Shown here piece after piece: positions 50,594-59,485 of a stretch of 64,000 bases of DNA (the stretch's first letter is position 1; each line of letters begins with the position of its first letter). The translations under genes and the position numbers were made by a program. A model generated the notes under the pieces. The model was not told where the DNA came from, made no database searches, and was given only the letters and a program-made list of their open reading frames with translations. Origin of the DNA: Maritalea mobilis (GTDB lineage Bacteria > Pseudomonadota > Alphaproteobacteria > Rhizobiales > Devosiaceae). The DNA is taken from assembly GCF_004363175.1 (NCBI RefSeq), contig NZ_SNYR01000004.1:88632-152631 (forward strand), read 5' to 3'.

Positions 50594-52372
50594 ATGATCA
50601 CAGCACCAAAGCGCCATATTCTATTCGCGTCTGCGGCGATTTTCCTGGTGATATTGGCAATTGCCGGCATCACTAGTTTTGGCAGTGGTGCGTTGGAACG
50701 CACCATGATCGTTTTTCTGGTTTCCCTAATCGGGGTGGCTGGTATTGGCGTTTACAGCGGCAATAGCGGCATTTTGAGCTTTGGCCATGTGGGCTTTATG
50801 GGCATTGGCGCTTATTGCGCAGCGTTGCTCACACTGCCGGTGCCATTGAAAACCGCCACCCTGCCCAATCTCCCAAGCTGGTTGGCGACCACACAACTCG
50901 ACTTTGTCTCGGCAACCCTCATTGCTGTGCTGTTTGTCGGTGTGGTCGCGGCCATTATTGGCGCGGCAATCGGCAGGCTGGAAGGCTCCGCCGCCACCAT
51001 TGCCACATTGGGCCTTTTGATCATTGTACACGGCGTTACCATTGGCTGGCGCGATGTTACCCGTGGTGCACAAACATTTTTTGGCGTGCCGCGCGAAACA
51101 ACATTATGGACGGCGGCCATTGCATGCATCATTGCGTTGATTGCCGCGCGTCTCTACCGCGATTCAGTGTCTGGCTTACGCTTGCGCGCTGGGCGCGACA
51201 ATGCCATCGCCGCCAATGCGGTGGGCATCAATATTCAAAAAGAACGTCTGATCGCCTTTATCGTCAGCGCCATGCTGATGGCTTTGGCCGGGTCTTTGCT
51301 CGCGCACTTCCTTGGTGCGTTCAGCCCGAAAAAATTCTATTTCACAGACACCTTCTTTTTGCTTTCCATGTTGATTGTGGGCGGCATGTCTACAGTGACC
51401 GGGGCATTCACAGGTGCGGTGGTGATCACCTTGATCACCGAAATTCTGCGCCGATTTGAAAGCGGGTTCACCCTGTTCGGGTTTGAAATGCCCACCATTT
51501 TCGGCACCACACAAATCGGCATTGGCTTGATCATTTTGGTCGCCATGTTCCGCAAGGCCAATGGTTTGGCAGGTCTAAAAGAATGGGAAGAACGTTTCTT
51601 CGCCCGTGAAATTTCACCACAAGATGCTCCTGCGGCGGCGAAGCCGGTGGAAGAGCACACCGAGCTGCAAGCAAGTGGACTGGTGATGCAGTTCGGTGGT
51701 CTTACTGCGGTGAATGATGTGTCGCTGACGCTCAAGCCCGGCGAAATCTTTGGCCTGATCGGCCCCAATGGGTCTGGCAAAACCACAGTGATGAACATGC
51801 TCTCCTGCGTGTTGAAACCAACGGTGGGCAGCGTGAAGCTGGGAGGTACGGAATTGATTGGCCGCAAGTCCAATGAAGTGGCTAATTTCGGGATTGCCCG
51901 GACGTTCCAGAATATTCGCCTGTTCCCAGATTTGACGGTTTATCAAAATGTTCACGTGGCCGCTCTGTCGACGCGCGGCGGCAAAAATGCCGAAGCGCGC
52001 ACTTATGCAGCGCTTGAACGACTTGGCCTATTGGATCGCGCGGATGAGGATTCCGGCACGCTTTCTTATGGCGATCAGCGTCGGGTGGAAATTGCCCGCG
52101 CTCTCGCCTGCGAACCAACCTTGCTGTTTTTGGATGAACCTGCCGCGGGCATGAACCGCGAAGAAACAGATGATTTGATGGAAACGCTCCGTAAGCTTTG
52201 CGCGGAGTTGGGCATCGGCATTCTGATCGTCGATCACGATCTAAAACTGATCAATGAGCTTTGTGACCGCGTCGCGGTCTTAAACGAAGGCAAAATGATT
52301 GCTGAGGGGACACCTGAACAAGTCCGAAACAACCCGGCCGTTGTGGAAGCCTATTTGGGGCGGTCAGCATAG
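50594..52372 (+). CDS. Fused branched-chain-type ABC permease-ATPase (LivM-LivG)
   Basis: A 592-residue fusion. Residues 1-330 form a LivM-type permease (about 10 helices, SGNSGILSFGHVGFMGIGAY, then RAGRDNAIAANAVGIN). After a short linker, residues 355-592 form a LivG-type ATPase with GPNGSGKTT (about 390-398), ARTFQNIRLF, TLSYGDQRRVEIARALAC signature and LLFLDEPAAGMN. The family normally has two separate genes. It is followed by binding protein, LivF and LivH genes. The ligand is likely an amino-acid-like or amide compound of the surrounding pathway. Confidence 0.9.
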   Translation: MITAPKRHILFASAAIFLVILAIAGITSFGSGALERTMIVFLVSLIGVAGIGVYSGNSGILSFGHVGFMGIGAYCAALLTLPVPLKTATLPNLPSWLATTQLDFVSATLIAVLFVGVVAAIIGAAIGRLEGSAATIATLGLLIIVHGVTIGWRDVTRGAQTFFGVPRETTLWTAAIACIIALIAARLYRDSVSGLRLRAGRDNAIAANAVGINIQKERLIAFIVSAMLMALAGSLLAHFLGAFSPKKFYFTDTFFLLSMLIVGGMSTVTGAFTGAVVITLITEILRRFESGFTLFGFEMPTIFGTTQIGIGLIILVAMFRKANGLAGLKEWEERFFAREISPQDAPAAAKPVEEHTELQASGLVMQFGGLTAVNDVSLTLKPGEIFGLIGPNGSGKTTVMNMLSCVLKPTVGSVKLGGTELIGRKSNEVANFGIARTFQNIRLFPDLTVYQNVHVAALSTRGGKNAEARTYAALERLGLLDRADEDSGTLSYGDQRRVEIARALACEPTLLFLDEPAAGMNREETDDLMETLRKLCAELGIGILIVDHDLKLINELCDRVAVLNEGKMIAEGTPEQVRNNPAVVEAYLGRSA

Positions 52373-52400
52373 CTGGCTTGCCATAAAAGGAGAGGAAGAC

Positions 52401-53558
52401 ATGAAAAAGACTTTACTCACGACCGGCATTTTGGCCATGGCCCTAACGGGTGGTGCCTATGCCCAAACATTGAAAGTGGGCGTTGCCACCGCGCAAACAG
52501 GCGCTTTGGCCCATTATGATGGCCCTGTTGTTGAAGGCCTGCAAATGGGTGTTGATGAAATCAACGCGGCAGGCGGCATTGGCGGCACCCTCAAAATTGA
52601 GCTGGTGCAAAAAGACGTTCGGTCGGACGCTGCGCAAACCGCTATCGCCACCCAAGAGTTGGTGGATGCCGGTGTGAAAGTGCTGATCTTGCCTTGTGAT
52701 GCGGACCCATCATTGGCGGCGATTTCCATCGTGGACAGCGCACAAGTGCCTGCCATTTCAACCTGTGCCTCATCGCCAACTCTGCCCATGATCGGCGGCG
52801 ACTATATGTTTGCCAACTTCCCAGGCGACAATGTGCAAGCCACCGTGTCGGCACAATGGGCTTATGACCAAGGCATGACAACGGCCTATATCGTTTATTC
52901 GCCAGACACCCAATATACATCTATGCCGCTCTATTTCGCAGACGTGATGGAAACATTGGGCGGCGAAGTTGTGGGCCGCGATACATATACGCTGGGCCAG
53001 CAGGACTTTTCTGCCATTGCCACACGTATTGCCAATATGGACCCTCAACCTGATGTGGTGATGACATCTGCCTATGAGCCAGATTTCCCATCTTTCATCA
53101 AAGCTCTACGGGCAGCTGGCGTCACCAGTCAGGTGATCGGTTCTGACGGCATTGATAGCCCAACCACTTTCTCAATTGGGCCAGCAGCTGACCGTTTGGT
53201 GTTCACCACAGCAGGCCACCCAACTGAAAACAGCCCAATGGCTGACTTCAATGCCAAATATAAAGAGACTTATGGCGAAGAGTCACAAACTGTGTTCAAC
53301 GCCATTGGCTATGATTTGGCAAAAGTGATCGAAGCGGCCAGCATGGCAGCAGGCCCAGATGCCAGCTCACAAGAATTGCGCGATGCCATCGCCAATTTAG
53401 AAAATGTGCAGGGCGCAACCAGCCTGATCACCTACAAAGGCACAAACGGTATGCCTGTGCGTGAAGTGACCTTGATCGGCGTGATGAGTGGCGAGCGTCA
53501 ATTGATTGGCCAGCCTTCACCAAACCCAGCCATCATTCCTGCACCTCGGATGCAGTAA
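52401..53558 (+). CDS. Branched-chain-type ABC periplasmic binding protein
   Basis: 385 residues: signal peptide MKKTLLTTGILAMALTGGAY up to AQTLKVG, then type I binding-protein fold with TGALAHYDGPVVEGLQMGVD, CDADPSLAAISI and AYEPDFPSFIKALRAAGV. AGGAGAGGAAG precedes the ATG at 52401; the frame extends into the upstream gene without a ribosome site. It delivers substrate to the LivM-LivG/LivH/LivF complex. Confidence 0.89.
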   Translation: MKKTLLTTGILAMALTGGAYAQTLKVGVATAQTGALAHYDGPVVEGLQMGVDEINAAGGIGGTLKIELVQKDVRSDAAQTAIATQELVDAGVKVLILPCDADPSLAAISIVDSAQVPAISTCASSPTLPMIGGDYMFANFPGDNVQATVSAQWAYDQGMTTAYIVYSPDTQYTSMPLYFADVMETLGGEVVGRDTYTLGQQDFSAIATRIANMDPQPDVVMTSAYEPDFPSFIKALRAAGVTSQVIGSDGIDSPTTFSIGPAADRLVFTTAGHPTENSPMADFNAKYKETYGEESQTVFNAIGYDLAKVIEAASMAAGPDASSQELRDAIANLENVQGATSLITYKGTNGMPVREVTLIGVMSGERQLIGQPSPNPAIIPAPRMQ

Positions 53559-53576
53559 GGCAAAGGAGCATTGATC

Positions 53577-54296
53577 ATGGTTCAACCGCTAATCCAAGTC
53601 CGTTCGCTTGATGTGCGCTATGGCGCGGTCCAGGCGGTTGACGGGATCAATTTTGAAGTTGAGCAGGGCGAGATTGTTGCCCTGCTTGGCGCCAACGGCG
53701 CCGGCAAATCATCCACCTTGAATGCCATTGCAGGGCTGGTGCCCACCTTTGGCGGCGAGGTGCACTTTGATGGGCAAAATATCACCAATTTGCGGCCCGA
53801 AATGTTGCCCGGTTTGGGCATGACATTGTCACCTGAAGGCCGTCGCGTTTTTGGCACATTGAGTGTCGCCGAAAACCTGCAAATGGGTGCGTTCGGCATG
53901 AAGGATGCGCAAGAAATCTCCGCCGCTTGGGATCGGGTTTATACCCTATTCCCCATTCTGGCAGAACGGCGCGACCAGTTTGCGGGCACGCTTTCAGGCG
54001 GGCAACAGCAAATGTTGGCCGTGGGGCGGGCTTTGATGAGCAATCCCAAAATGTTGCTTTTGGACGAGCCGTCCTTGGGCCTAGCGCCCAAAATTATCGA
54101 ACAGATTTTTGAATTGATCACCACATTGAATGAGCAAGGCGTGACCATTTTGGTGGTGGAGCAAAATGTCTCCATGGCCCTTGAAGTGGCCAACCGAGCC
54201 TATGTGCTTGCCAATGGGCAGATCGCCACCTCTGGCGACGCGAAAGAACTAGCCGCCAGCAATAATTTGCAAAATGCCTATTTAGGGGGCGCGTAA
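53577..54296 (+). CDS. livF: Branched-chain-type ABC ATPase (LivF)
   Basis: 239 residues: Walker A GANGAGKSS, LSPEGRRVF, signature LSGGQQQML, Walker B LLLDEPSLGLAP, EQNVSMALEVANRAYVLANG. This is the LivF pattern. AAAGGAG precedes the ATG at 53577. It ends 1 nt before the LivH start. Confidence 0.92.
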   Translation: MVQPLIQVRSLDVRYGAVQAVDGINFEVEQGEIVALLGANGAGKSSTLNAIAGLVPTFGGEVHFDGQNITNLRPEMLPGLGMTLSPEGRRVFGTLSVAENLQMGAFGMKDAQEISAAWDRVYTLFPILAERRDQFAGTLSGGQQQMLAVGRALMSNPKMLLLDEPSLGLAPKIIEQIFELITTLNEQGVTILVVEQNVSMALEVANRAYVLANGQIATSGDAKELAASNNLQNAYLGGA

Positions 54297-54297
54297 A

Positions 54298-55191
54298 ATG
54301 GAACTCTTTTTACAACAAACGGTCAATGCCTTCGCCCTTGGCGGCACTTATGCGCTTCTGGCGCTCGGCTTGGCGGTGGTCTTTTCCATTATGGGCCTGA
54401 TCAACTTCGCCCATGGTGAATTGATGACCATTGCGGGCTATGTGCTCATGTATTGCGGCTTGGCGGGCATTTCATTCGTGTTTGCCGTGCCCCTCGCCCT
54501 CCTGGCCTCCACCTTCGCGGCGGTGTTGATGGAGCGGATTGCTTTCAGGCCCGTGCGCAACAGTTCTGGGGCGACCATGTTGGTCACCTCCTTTGCGGTG
54601 GCGATGATTTTGCAAGTTTTGTTCCAAAACTTGATTTCAGTGCGTTCGCAACCCGTGCTTCTGCCCGAAGCTCTTTCCGGCAGCATTACCATCGGTGGCT
54701 TGGTGATCGGCGTCAACAAGCTGGTCGCGATCATCTCAACTGTGATCATGCTGATCTTTTTGGATCGCTTTTTGTCGAAACAGAAATATGGCATCGCCAT
54801 GCGCGCCGCAGCGGAAGATTTTGCCGTCGCACGCTTGATGGGCATTCGCGCCAACACCGTGATTGCCGGGGCGTTTGCCATTTCCGGCCTGTTGGCTGGT
54901 GTGGCCGCCATCCTTTGGGTGAGCCAGCGGGCATCTGTTGATCCCCTCATGGGCTTTACTCCGGTATTGAAAGCGTTTATCGCGGCCATTCTCGGCGGCT
55001 TGGGCAGTTTGCGCGGTGCGGTGGCAGGCGGGTTTCTCCTGGGCTTTATCGAGATCTATCTCGCCGCCTTCTTGCCGCCCGCGCTGCAAGAATTCAGAGA
55101 CCCGATCGGCCTTGGCATTGTGGTGCTTGTGTTGCTGATGCGCCCCAATGGCCTGCTGCCTGCGGCCTCGTTGAAAGCCGAAAAAGTTTAG
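54298..55191 (+). CDS. livH: Branched-chain-type ABC permease (LivH)
   Basis: 297 residues, about eight helices, LivH hallmarks FSIMGLINFAHGELMTIAGY and RAAAEDFAVARLMGIRANTV. It completes the importer with the LivM half of the fusion protein. Confidence 0.92.
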   Translation: MELFLQQTVNAFALGGTYALLALGLAVVFSIMGLINFAHGELMTIAGYVLMYCGLAGISFVFAVPLALLASTFAAVLMERIAFRPVRNSSGATMLVTSFAVAMILQVLFQNLISVRSQPVLLPEALSGSITIGGLVIGVNKLVAIISTVIMLIFLDRFLSKQKYGIAMRAAAEDFAVARLMGIRANTVIAGAFAISGLLAGVAAILWVSQRASVDPLMGFTPVLKAFIAAILGGLGSLRGAVAGGFLLGFIEIYLAAFLPPALQEFRDPIGLGIVVLVLLMRPNGLLPAASLKAEKV

Positions 55192-55201
55192 GAGACGCGA
55201 C

Positions 55202-55975
55202 ATGGTTTTAAATGATTATGCGCAGCGTCTTCTTACAGACGCTGACCCAGACCCCATTGACTTTTTCAACCCTGATGGCGATGCCGACGTGCTGTTGGTG
55301 TGCGAACATGCGGGCCAACATGTGCCGGAAAAATTATATGGTTTGCAGCTGTCCAACAGCGATATGGACAAACATATTGGCTGGGACATTGGCGCTGCTG
55401 CCGTCACCAAAAAAATGTCAAAGCTACTCAATGCGCCTGCCATTTTGCAACGCTATAGCCGCTTGGTGATCGACTGCAATCGCCCACCGGAAGCACCGGA
55501 TGCTATGCCAGAAGTGGCGGACAATGTGCCCATTCCCGGCAATCAAAACCTGCATCCCGCAGCGCGGCAGCAGCGTGTAGATGAAATTTTTTGGCCTTTC
55601 CACCATGTGGTAGAAGAAGCCATTCAATCCAAACGCTATCGCTTGGTGCTGTCGATCCACAGCTTCACGCCGCAATTGGGAGTTGAGGCCCGCCCTTGGC
55701 CCCTCGCCTTCCTATATCGCGGCGATGCGACGACGCCGACCAAGCTGGCCAGCTTTATCCGGGAATCTCAACCGGACCTGCCCATTGGTATGAACGAGCC
55801 TTATCAAATTGATGATGAAAGCGACTGGTTTGTGCCGCACCATGGCGAGAAGAACAATATTCCCCATTCTTTGATTGAAATTCGCAACGATCAAATTGAA
55901 ACTGAGAATGGGCAGCAATTATGGGCCGCGCAATTGGCTCTGGCGACCACACAATTATTGGATGAGTTATCATGA
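55202..55975 (+). CDS. N-formylglutamate amidohydrolase-like protein
   Basis: 257 residues. Zinc-site and substrate motifs of the FGase family: LLVCEHAGQHVPE, HIGWDIGAAAV, YSRLVIDCNRP, LVLSIHSFTP and SLIEIRNDQI. The family cleaves N-formyl or N-acyl amino acids. No other hut gene is present, so histidine breakdown is unlikely. It overlaps the next gene by 4 nt, in a run with the importer, and probably frees an amide-linked group from the imported compound or from a glutamylated intermediate. Confidence 0.85.
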   Translation: MVLNDYAQRLLTDADPDPIDFFNPDGDADVLLVCEHAGQHVPEKLYGLQLSNSDMDKHIGWDIGAAAVTKKMSKLLNAPAILQRYSRLVIDCNRPPEAPDAMPEVADNVPIPGNQNLHPAARQQRVDEIFWPFHHVVEEAIQSKRYRLVLSIHSFTPQLGVEARPWPLAFLYRGDATTPTKLASFIRESQPDLPIGMNEPYQIDDESDWFVPHHGEKNNIPHSLIEIRNDQIETENGQQLWAAQLALATTQLLDELS

Positions 55976-56622
55976 CCGTACTTTCCCGCAATATTCCGCT
56001 TGAGCAGCACCAATCCGGGCTTTTGTTCATCGACGTGCAAAACTTTGCCGCCAAACGCGATGGGGGCGAGTTTAAAGATTTAAGCGATGCCGATTTTGAG
56101 AAGGACTATGGCTGGTTCTTTGAGCAAATGCAGCGCCAAGTGGTGCCAAATATGCAAAAGCTGCAACAAGCCTTCCGCGCCAAGAAAATGGAAGTGTTAT
56201 ACACCACCATTGAAAGCCTCACCCTTGATGGTCGTGATCGGTCGTTGGACTATAAAATCACTGGGTTCAATGTGCCGAAAGGCTCTTGGGATGGCAAAGT
56301 GATCGACGAGCTTGAGCCAACGGACGATGAGATTGTGTTCCCCAAATCCTCCTCCTCGGTGTTTGTGTCGACCCATATTGATTATGTGCTGCGCAATTTG
56401 GGCGTGAAGCAATTGGTGATCTCTGGCATCATCACCGACCAATGTGTGGAAAGCGCCATCCGTGATGCATGCGATTTGGGCTATCTGGTCACCCAAGTGA
56501 CAGATGCTTGCGCCACCTACAGCCAATCGCGCCACGACAATTCTCTCAACACCATCAAGGGCTATTGTCGCCAAGTCACAACGGCGCAATTGATTGATGA
56601 AATTGACGGGCTGAACGCCTAA
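55972..56622 (+). CDS. Isochorismatase-family cysteine hydrolase
   Basis: 216 residues. The catalytic triad is visible: Asp in LLFIDVQNF, Lys in VPKGSWDGKV or nearby, and nucleophile Cys158 in GIITDQCVESAIRDAC. Members hydrolyse small amides such as N-carbamoylsarcosine, ureidoacrylate or nicotinamide. The combination with the ligase, FGase-like enzyme and importer suggests deamidation or decarbamoylation of a nitrogen source. Its stop overlaps the convergent MMPL gene's stop by 4 nt. Confidence 0.87.
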   Translation: MTVLSRNIPLEQHQSGLLFIDVQNFAAKRDGGEFKDLSDADFEKDYGWFFEQMQRQVVPNMQKLQQAFRAKKMEVLYTTIESLTLDGRDRSLDYKITGFNVPKGSWDGKVIDELEPTDDEIVFPKSSSSVFVSTHIDYVLRNLGVKQLVISGIITDQCVESAIRDACDLGYLVTQVTDACATYSQSRHDNSLNTIKGYCRQVTTAQLIDEIDGLNA

Positions 56623-58826
56623 CTTTTCTGAGCAACCCGCCGCGCTCTTAACTGCGCGGCGGCCGCAATCAGTGCAGGCAAAAACACCAGATCACAAATG
56701 ATCGCGGTCGACAGCGCGATGATCTGCATGCTGGCGAATGTCTGCACCGTTTCAAACTGGCTAAACAGAGGCGCCATAATGCCGGCACAGATCAAAATGC
56801 TGGCGGCAATCATGGGCCTGCCCGCCTCCCGCACTGCATTTGCAATCGCGTCTTCAATCTCCCGTCCAGCTTTTCGCGCCGCCACATAGCGGGAGATAAA
56901 GTGAATTGAATCATCCACCGCGATGCCAAATGCGATGGTGAGCGACAGCACGGCGACCGGGCCAAATTGCCAATTGTTCAATAGGGCATGGGCAGCGGCT
57001 GTCACCAAAAGTGGCAAGATATTCGGCAGGACCATGATAATCGCGATCCAAGCTTTGCGGAAAGCAAAGGCGATCAATAGACAGGACAAAAAGACCGCCC
57101 ACAGCAATGATTCCGTCATTTGCCATAAAAGAATTGCAGGCTCGTGCCGTAAAATAGCGGGCAAACCCATCACTGTTGCGCCCTTGGCTTCAAGTGCTTG
57201 CTCAATCTGATCATAACGGGCCAATGTTTCTCTATCGACCATCGGCTCCGGCATCAAAATAAGCGCCCGTATGCGTCCCACTTCCGGCATAAACAGCTCA
57301 TCGAATGCCTCAAACGCGTCCGCAGCACCAAACAGACTGCTGATTTCCTCACCCCGCCAATTCGCCAAAAGCGGACCAGATAAAACGGGGTAATCCCCGG
57401 CGATCTCGGCAATCTCAGTAGCGATTTGCTCGGGGTTCTCAACCCCATCCAGCTCCACCCAAATGCGGTAAAAGCCGCCAAAATAGGTGGAGATTTTTTC
57501 TTCAGCCACCCGCAAGGGGCTAGAGATTTGTTGATTTTGCTTGAGCGTAAACCACGGCTCAATCGGCAGCAAAATAGCAACTGCGCCAACCAGAATGATT
57601 AATGCAGAGCCGATCACCTTCATTTTCTGCCGCGCGATATTGCCCACCATATCTGCCAGTTTGCCTGAACCAAATTGCCGAATGCGACCTTGCGGTTTCA
57701 ACATTAAGGCAACTAAGGGGAAGGCTATAATCACGACGACATACCCAAACAGCACCGACGATGCCCCGACTTTTGCCAGTTCTTGAAACTGCGCATCATC
57801 TGAGACAGAAATCGCACCAAAGGCGATGGCCGTGGTGATAGCCGTTAAGGCACAAGCGGGGCCGACAGCGCGAATAGCGTCAGCAATATGGGTACTAATA
57901 GGTTGAGACTTATCTTGGTTCTTGTCAGCAAAATGCGAGGTGAGATGCACACTATCTGCAAGTGCCAGCACAAAAACCAAAATGGGCACCACATTGTTTA
58001 AAACCGTGACGGGGATGCCCAGAAGCGGAAAAAAGATAAGGCTCGATCCGCCAGAAATGATCGCCGGGATGGTGCTCAGCAAAATCAGTTTGATATTCCG
58101 CAGCAAAAAGATCGCCAAAATGCTGGCCAGCAACCCGCCGCCAAGGGTGAAAAAGATCAGATCATTCTTCAACGCTTCCGTGATGGAGGCCCCGATCAGC
58201 TCTTCGCTGGCAATGCCGGTCAGCAATCCCTTGTCCAACCCAGCGGCCTGCAACTCTTTGATTTCGGCGAAAATCTGCCGTGCAGCGCCAGGTGGTGTGT
58301 CATCTGCCATTGCCACCAAAATCATCGCCGCTTGCCGCTCAGACGACAGCAGCATTTTGGGCAAAGTTGGCACCTGCTCAAATGCCGATAGGCGCCGCTC
58401 CAACTCATCTTCAGTTACGTCATTGGGCACCACCACCTGCCCTGCATAAGTGGGATGATTGGTTGGAAACCGCGCTGTGGTGATGGAAAATGAAGTGGCC
58501 ACATGGCTGACTAACCCCATTTCCAAAGTGAAATCGGCAATGGTGCGAAAGTCTTCTGGCGTCAGCCCTTCGGGGCGCTCCATCAGCAATAAAAACTGCC
58601 GCCGTTTCCCACCAGTTTCTTCCAGAAATGCCTCATAAGGTGCCACTGCCGGATTTTGCGATGAGAGGGCGCGATACATGTTGGATTCGAAGCGCAAATT
58701 GAAAAGCGCTGTGACGGTGCTCACCAAAGTGATCAGCAAAAATATTGCCGCAAAAATGCGGCTATGCAGCGCAAAATGGCCCGGCCACGCTAAATCTTCC
58801 AACTTAAAAAATCGCAATTTTGTCAC
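56619..58826 (-). CDS. RND-superfamily (MMPL/HAE3) transporter
   Basis: 735 residues with 12 helices in two 6-helix halves, each preceded by a large periplasmic loop. Sterol-sensing-like regions include VPILVFVLALADSVHLTSHF and TIAFGIAVDDSIHFISRYVA with charged residues of the proton relay. This is the short RND group that exports lipids or hydrophobic molecules, without a linked adaptor here. I favour the GTG at 58826 (GGGAG upstream; the frame is open to 58964). The substrate is unknown. Confidence 0.86.
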   Translation of the reverse strand: MTKLRFFKLEDLAWPGHFALHSRIFAAIFLLITLVSTVTALFNLRFESNMYRALSSQNPAVAPYEAFLEETGGKRRQFLLLMERPEGLTPEDFRTIADFTLEMGLVSHVATSFSITTARFPTNHPTYAGQVVVPNDVTEDELERRLSAFEQVPTLPKMLLSSERQAAMILVAMADDTPPGAARQIFAEIKELQAAGLDKGLLTGIASEELIGASITEALKNDLIFFTLGGGLLASILAIFLLRNIKLILLSTIPAIISGGSSLIFFPLLGIPVTVLNNVVPILVFVLALADSVHLTSHFADKNQDKSQPISTHIADAIRAVGPACALTAITTAIAFGAISVSDDAQFQELAKVGASSVLFGYVVVIIAFPLVALMLKPQGRIRQFGSGKLADMVGNIARQKMKVIGSALIILVGAVAILLPIEPWFTLKQNQQISSPLRVAEEKISTYFGGFYRIWVELDGVENPEQIATEIAEIAGDYPVLSGPLLANWRGEEISSLFGAADAFEAFDELFMPEVGRIRALILMPEPMVDRETLARYDQIEQALEAKGATVMGLPAILRHEPAILLWQMTESLLWAVFLSCLLIAFAFRKAWIAIIMVLPNILPLLVTAAAHALLNNWQFGPVAVLSLTIAFGIAVDDSIHFISRYVAARKAGREIEDAIANAVREAGRPMIAASILICAGIMAPLFSQFETVQTFASMQIIALSTAIICDLVFLPALIAAAAQLRARRVAQKS

Positions 58827-58998
58827 GCCAACTAAACTCCCAGCCCATGCCAACTTATCAATAATTTGTGGCACAGCCACATCAATTTCCAACACGCACT
58901 TTTGCGCTTCAATAAACCTTATTGTTGGTTTTGTCGCATTGACCTGCAATTTCCTGAAGCGCAATCTTTAAACGCGAGGCAAAGGATAAAGGACCAAT

Positions 58999-59322
58999 AT
59001 GATGAAAAAGAACCTCCTAGCAATTTTTGCCTTTTGTATTGTTCTTTTCAGCGCCGGAAGTGCTTTTGCCTATTCGGGTGAGCTATTTCGTGTGTGTGGA
59101 TTGAATCCAGCTGGTGACAATTATTTGAGCTTGCGTGAATGCGGCAATAGCAATTGCAAAGAGGTCACGCGGCTTGGGCCAGGCACCTATTTGTGGACGA
59201 TGGAACCGTTTGATGAACAGGGTTGGCGGCAAGTTGTGCCCATGTATGGTGTAGCGGATATGTTCTCCGGTGATCCTGATGTGGGTTTTGTTTTTGCTCG
59301 TTACATTTGCAGGGTCGAGTAA
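58999..59322 (+). CDS. Small secreted Cys-containing protein, SH3-like
   Basis: 107 residues: signal peptide MMKKNLLAIFAFCIVLFSAG ending near AFA-YSGE, then about 80 residues with four Cys (VCGLN, RECGN, NCKEV, YICRVE) that could form two disulfides. The mid-part (NYLSLRECGN, LGPGTYLW, GWRQVVPM) resembles a bacterial SH3-like fold. The ribosome site AAAGGA precedes a double ATG. It has no operon partner; function unknown. Confidence 0.7.
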   Translation: MMKKNLLAIFAFCIVLFSAGSAFAYSGELFRVCGLNPAGDNYLSLRECGNSNCKEVTRLGPGTYLWTMEPFDEQGWRQVVPMYGVADMFSGDPDVGFVFARYICRVE

Positions 59323-59485
59323 TGCTGGAGAGATAATCTCACACGGATTTGAAGTGAATTATCCGCATTTTTCCTGATCTATTGTTGAGCCATTAACTGG
59401 TGTCCGCTAGGCTTAACCCAGTCAATTTTCAGGCTATACCTTGCCGGGCATTTCTCGCCCAAATTTTCGGGATATTTGTACTTCA

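Noticed and set aside
55202..55975. HutG in a histidine utilisation pathway
   Set aside because: No hutH, hutU, hutI or hutC gene is nearby. The context is an RpiR-controlled importer cluster.
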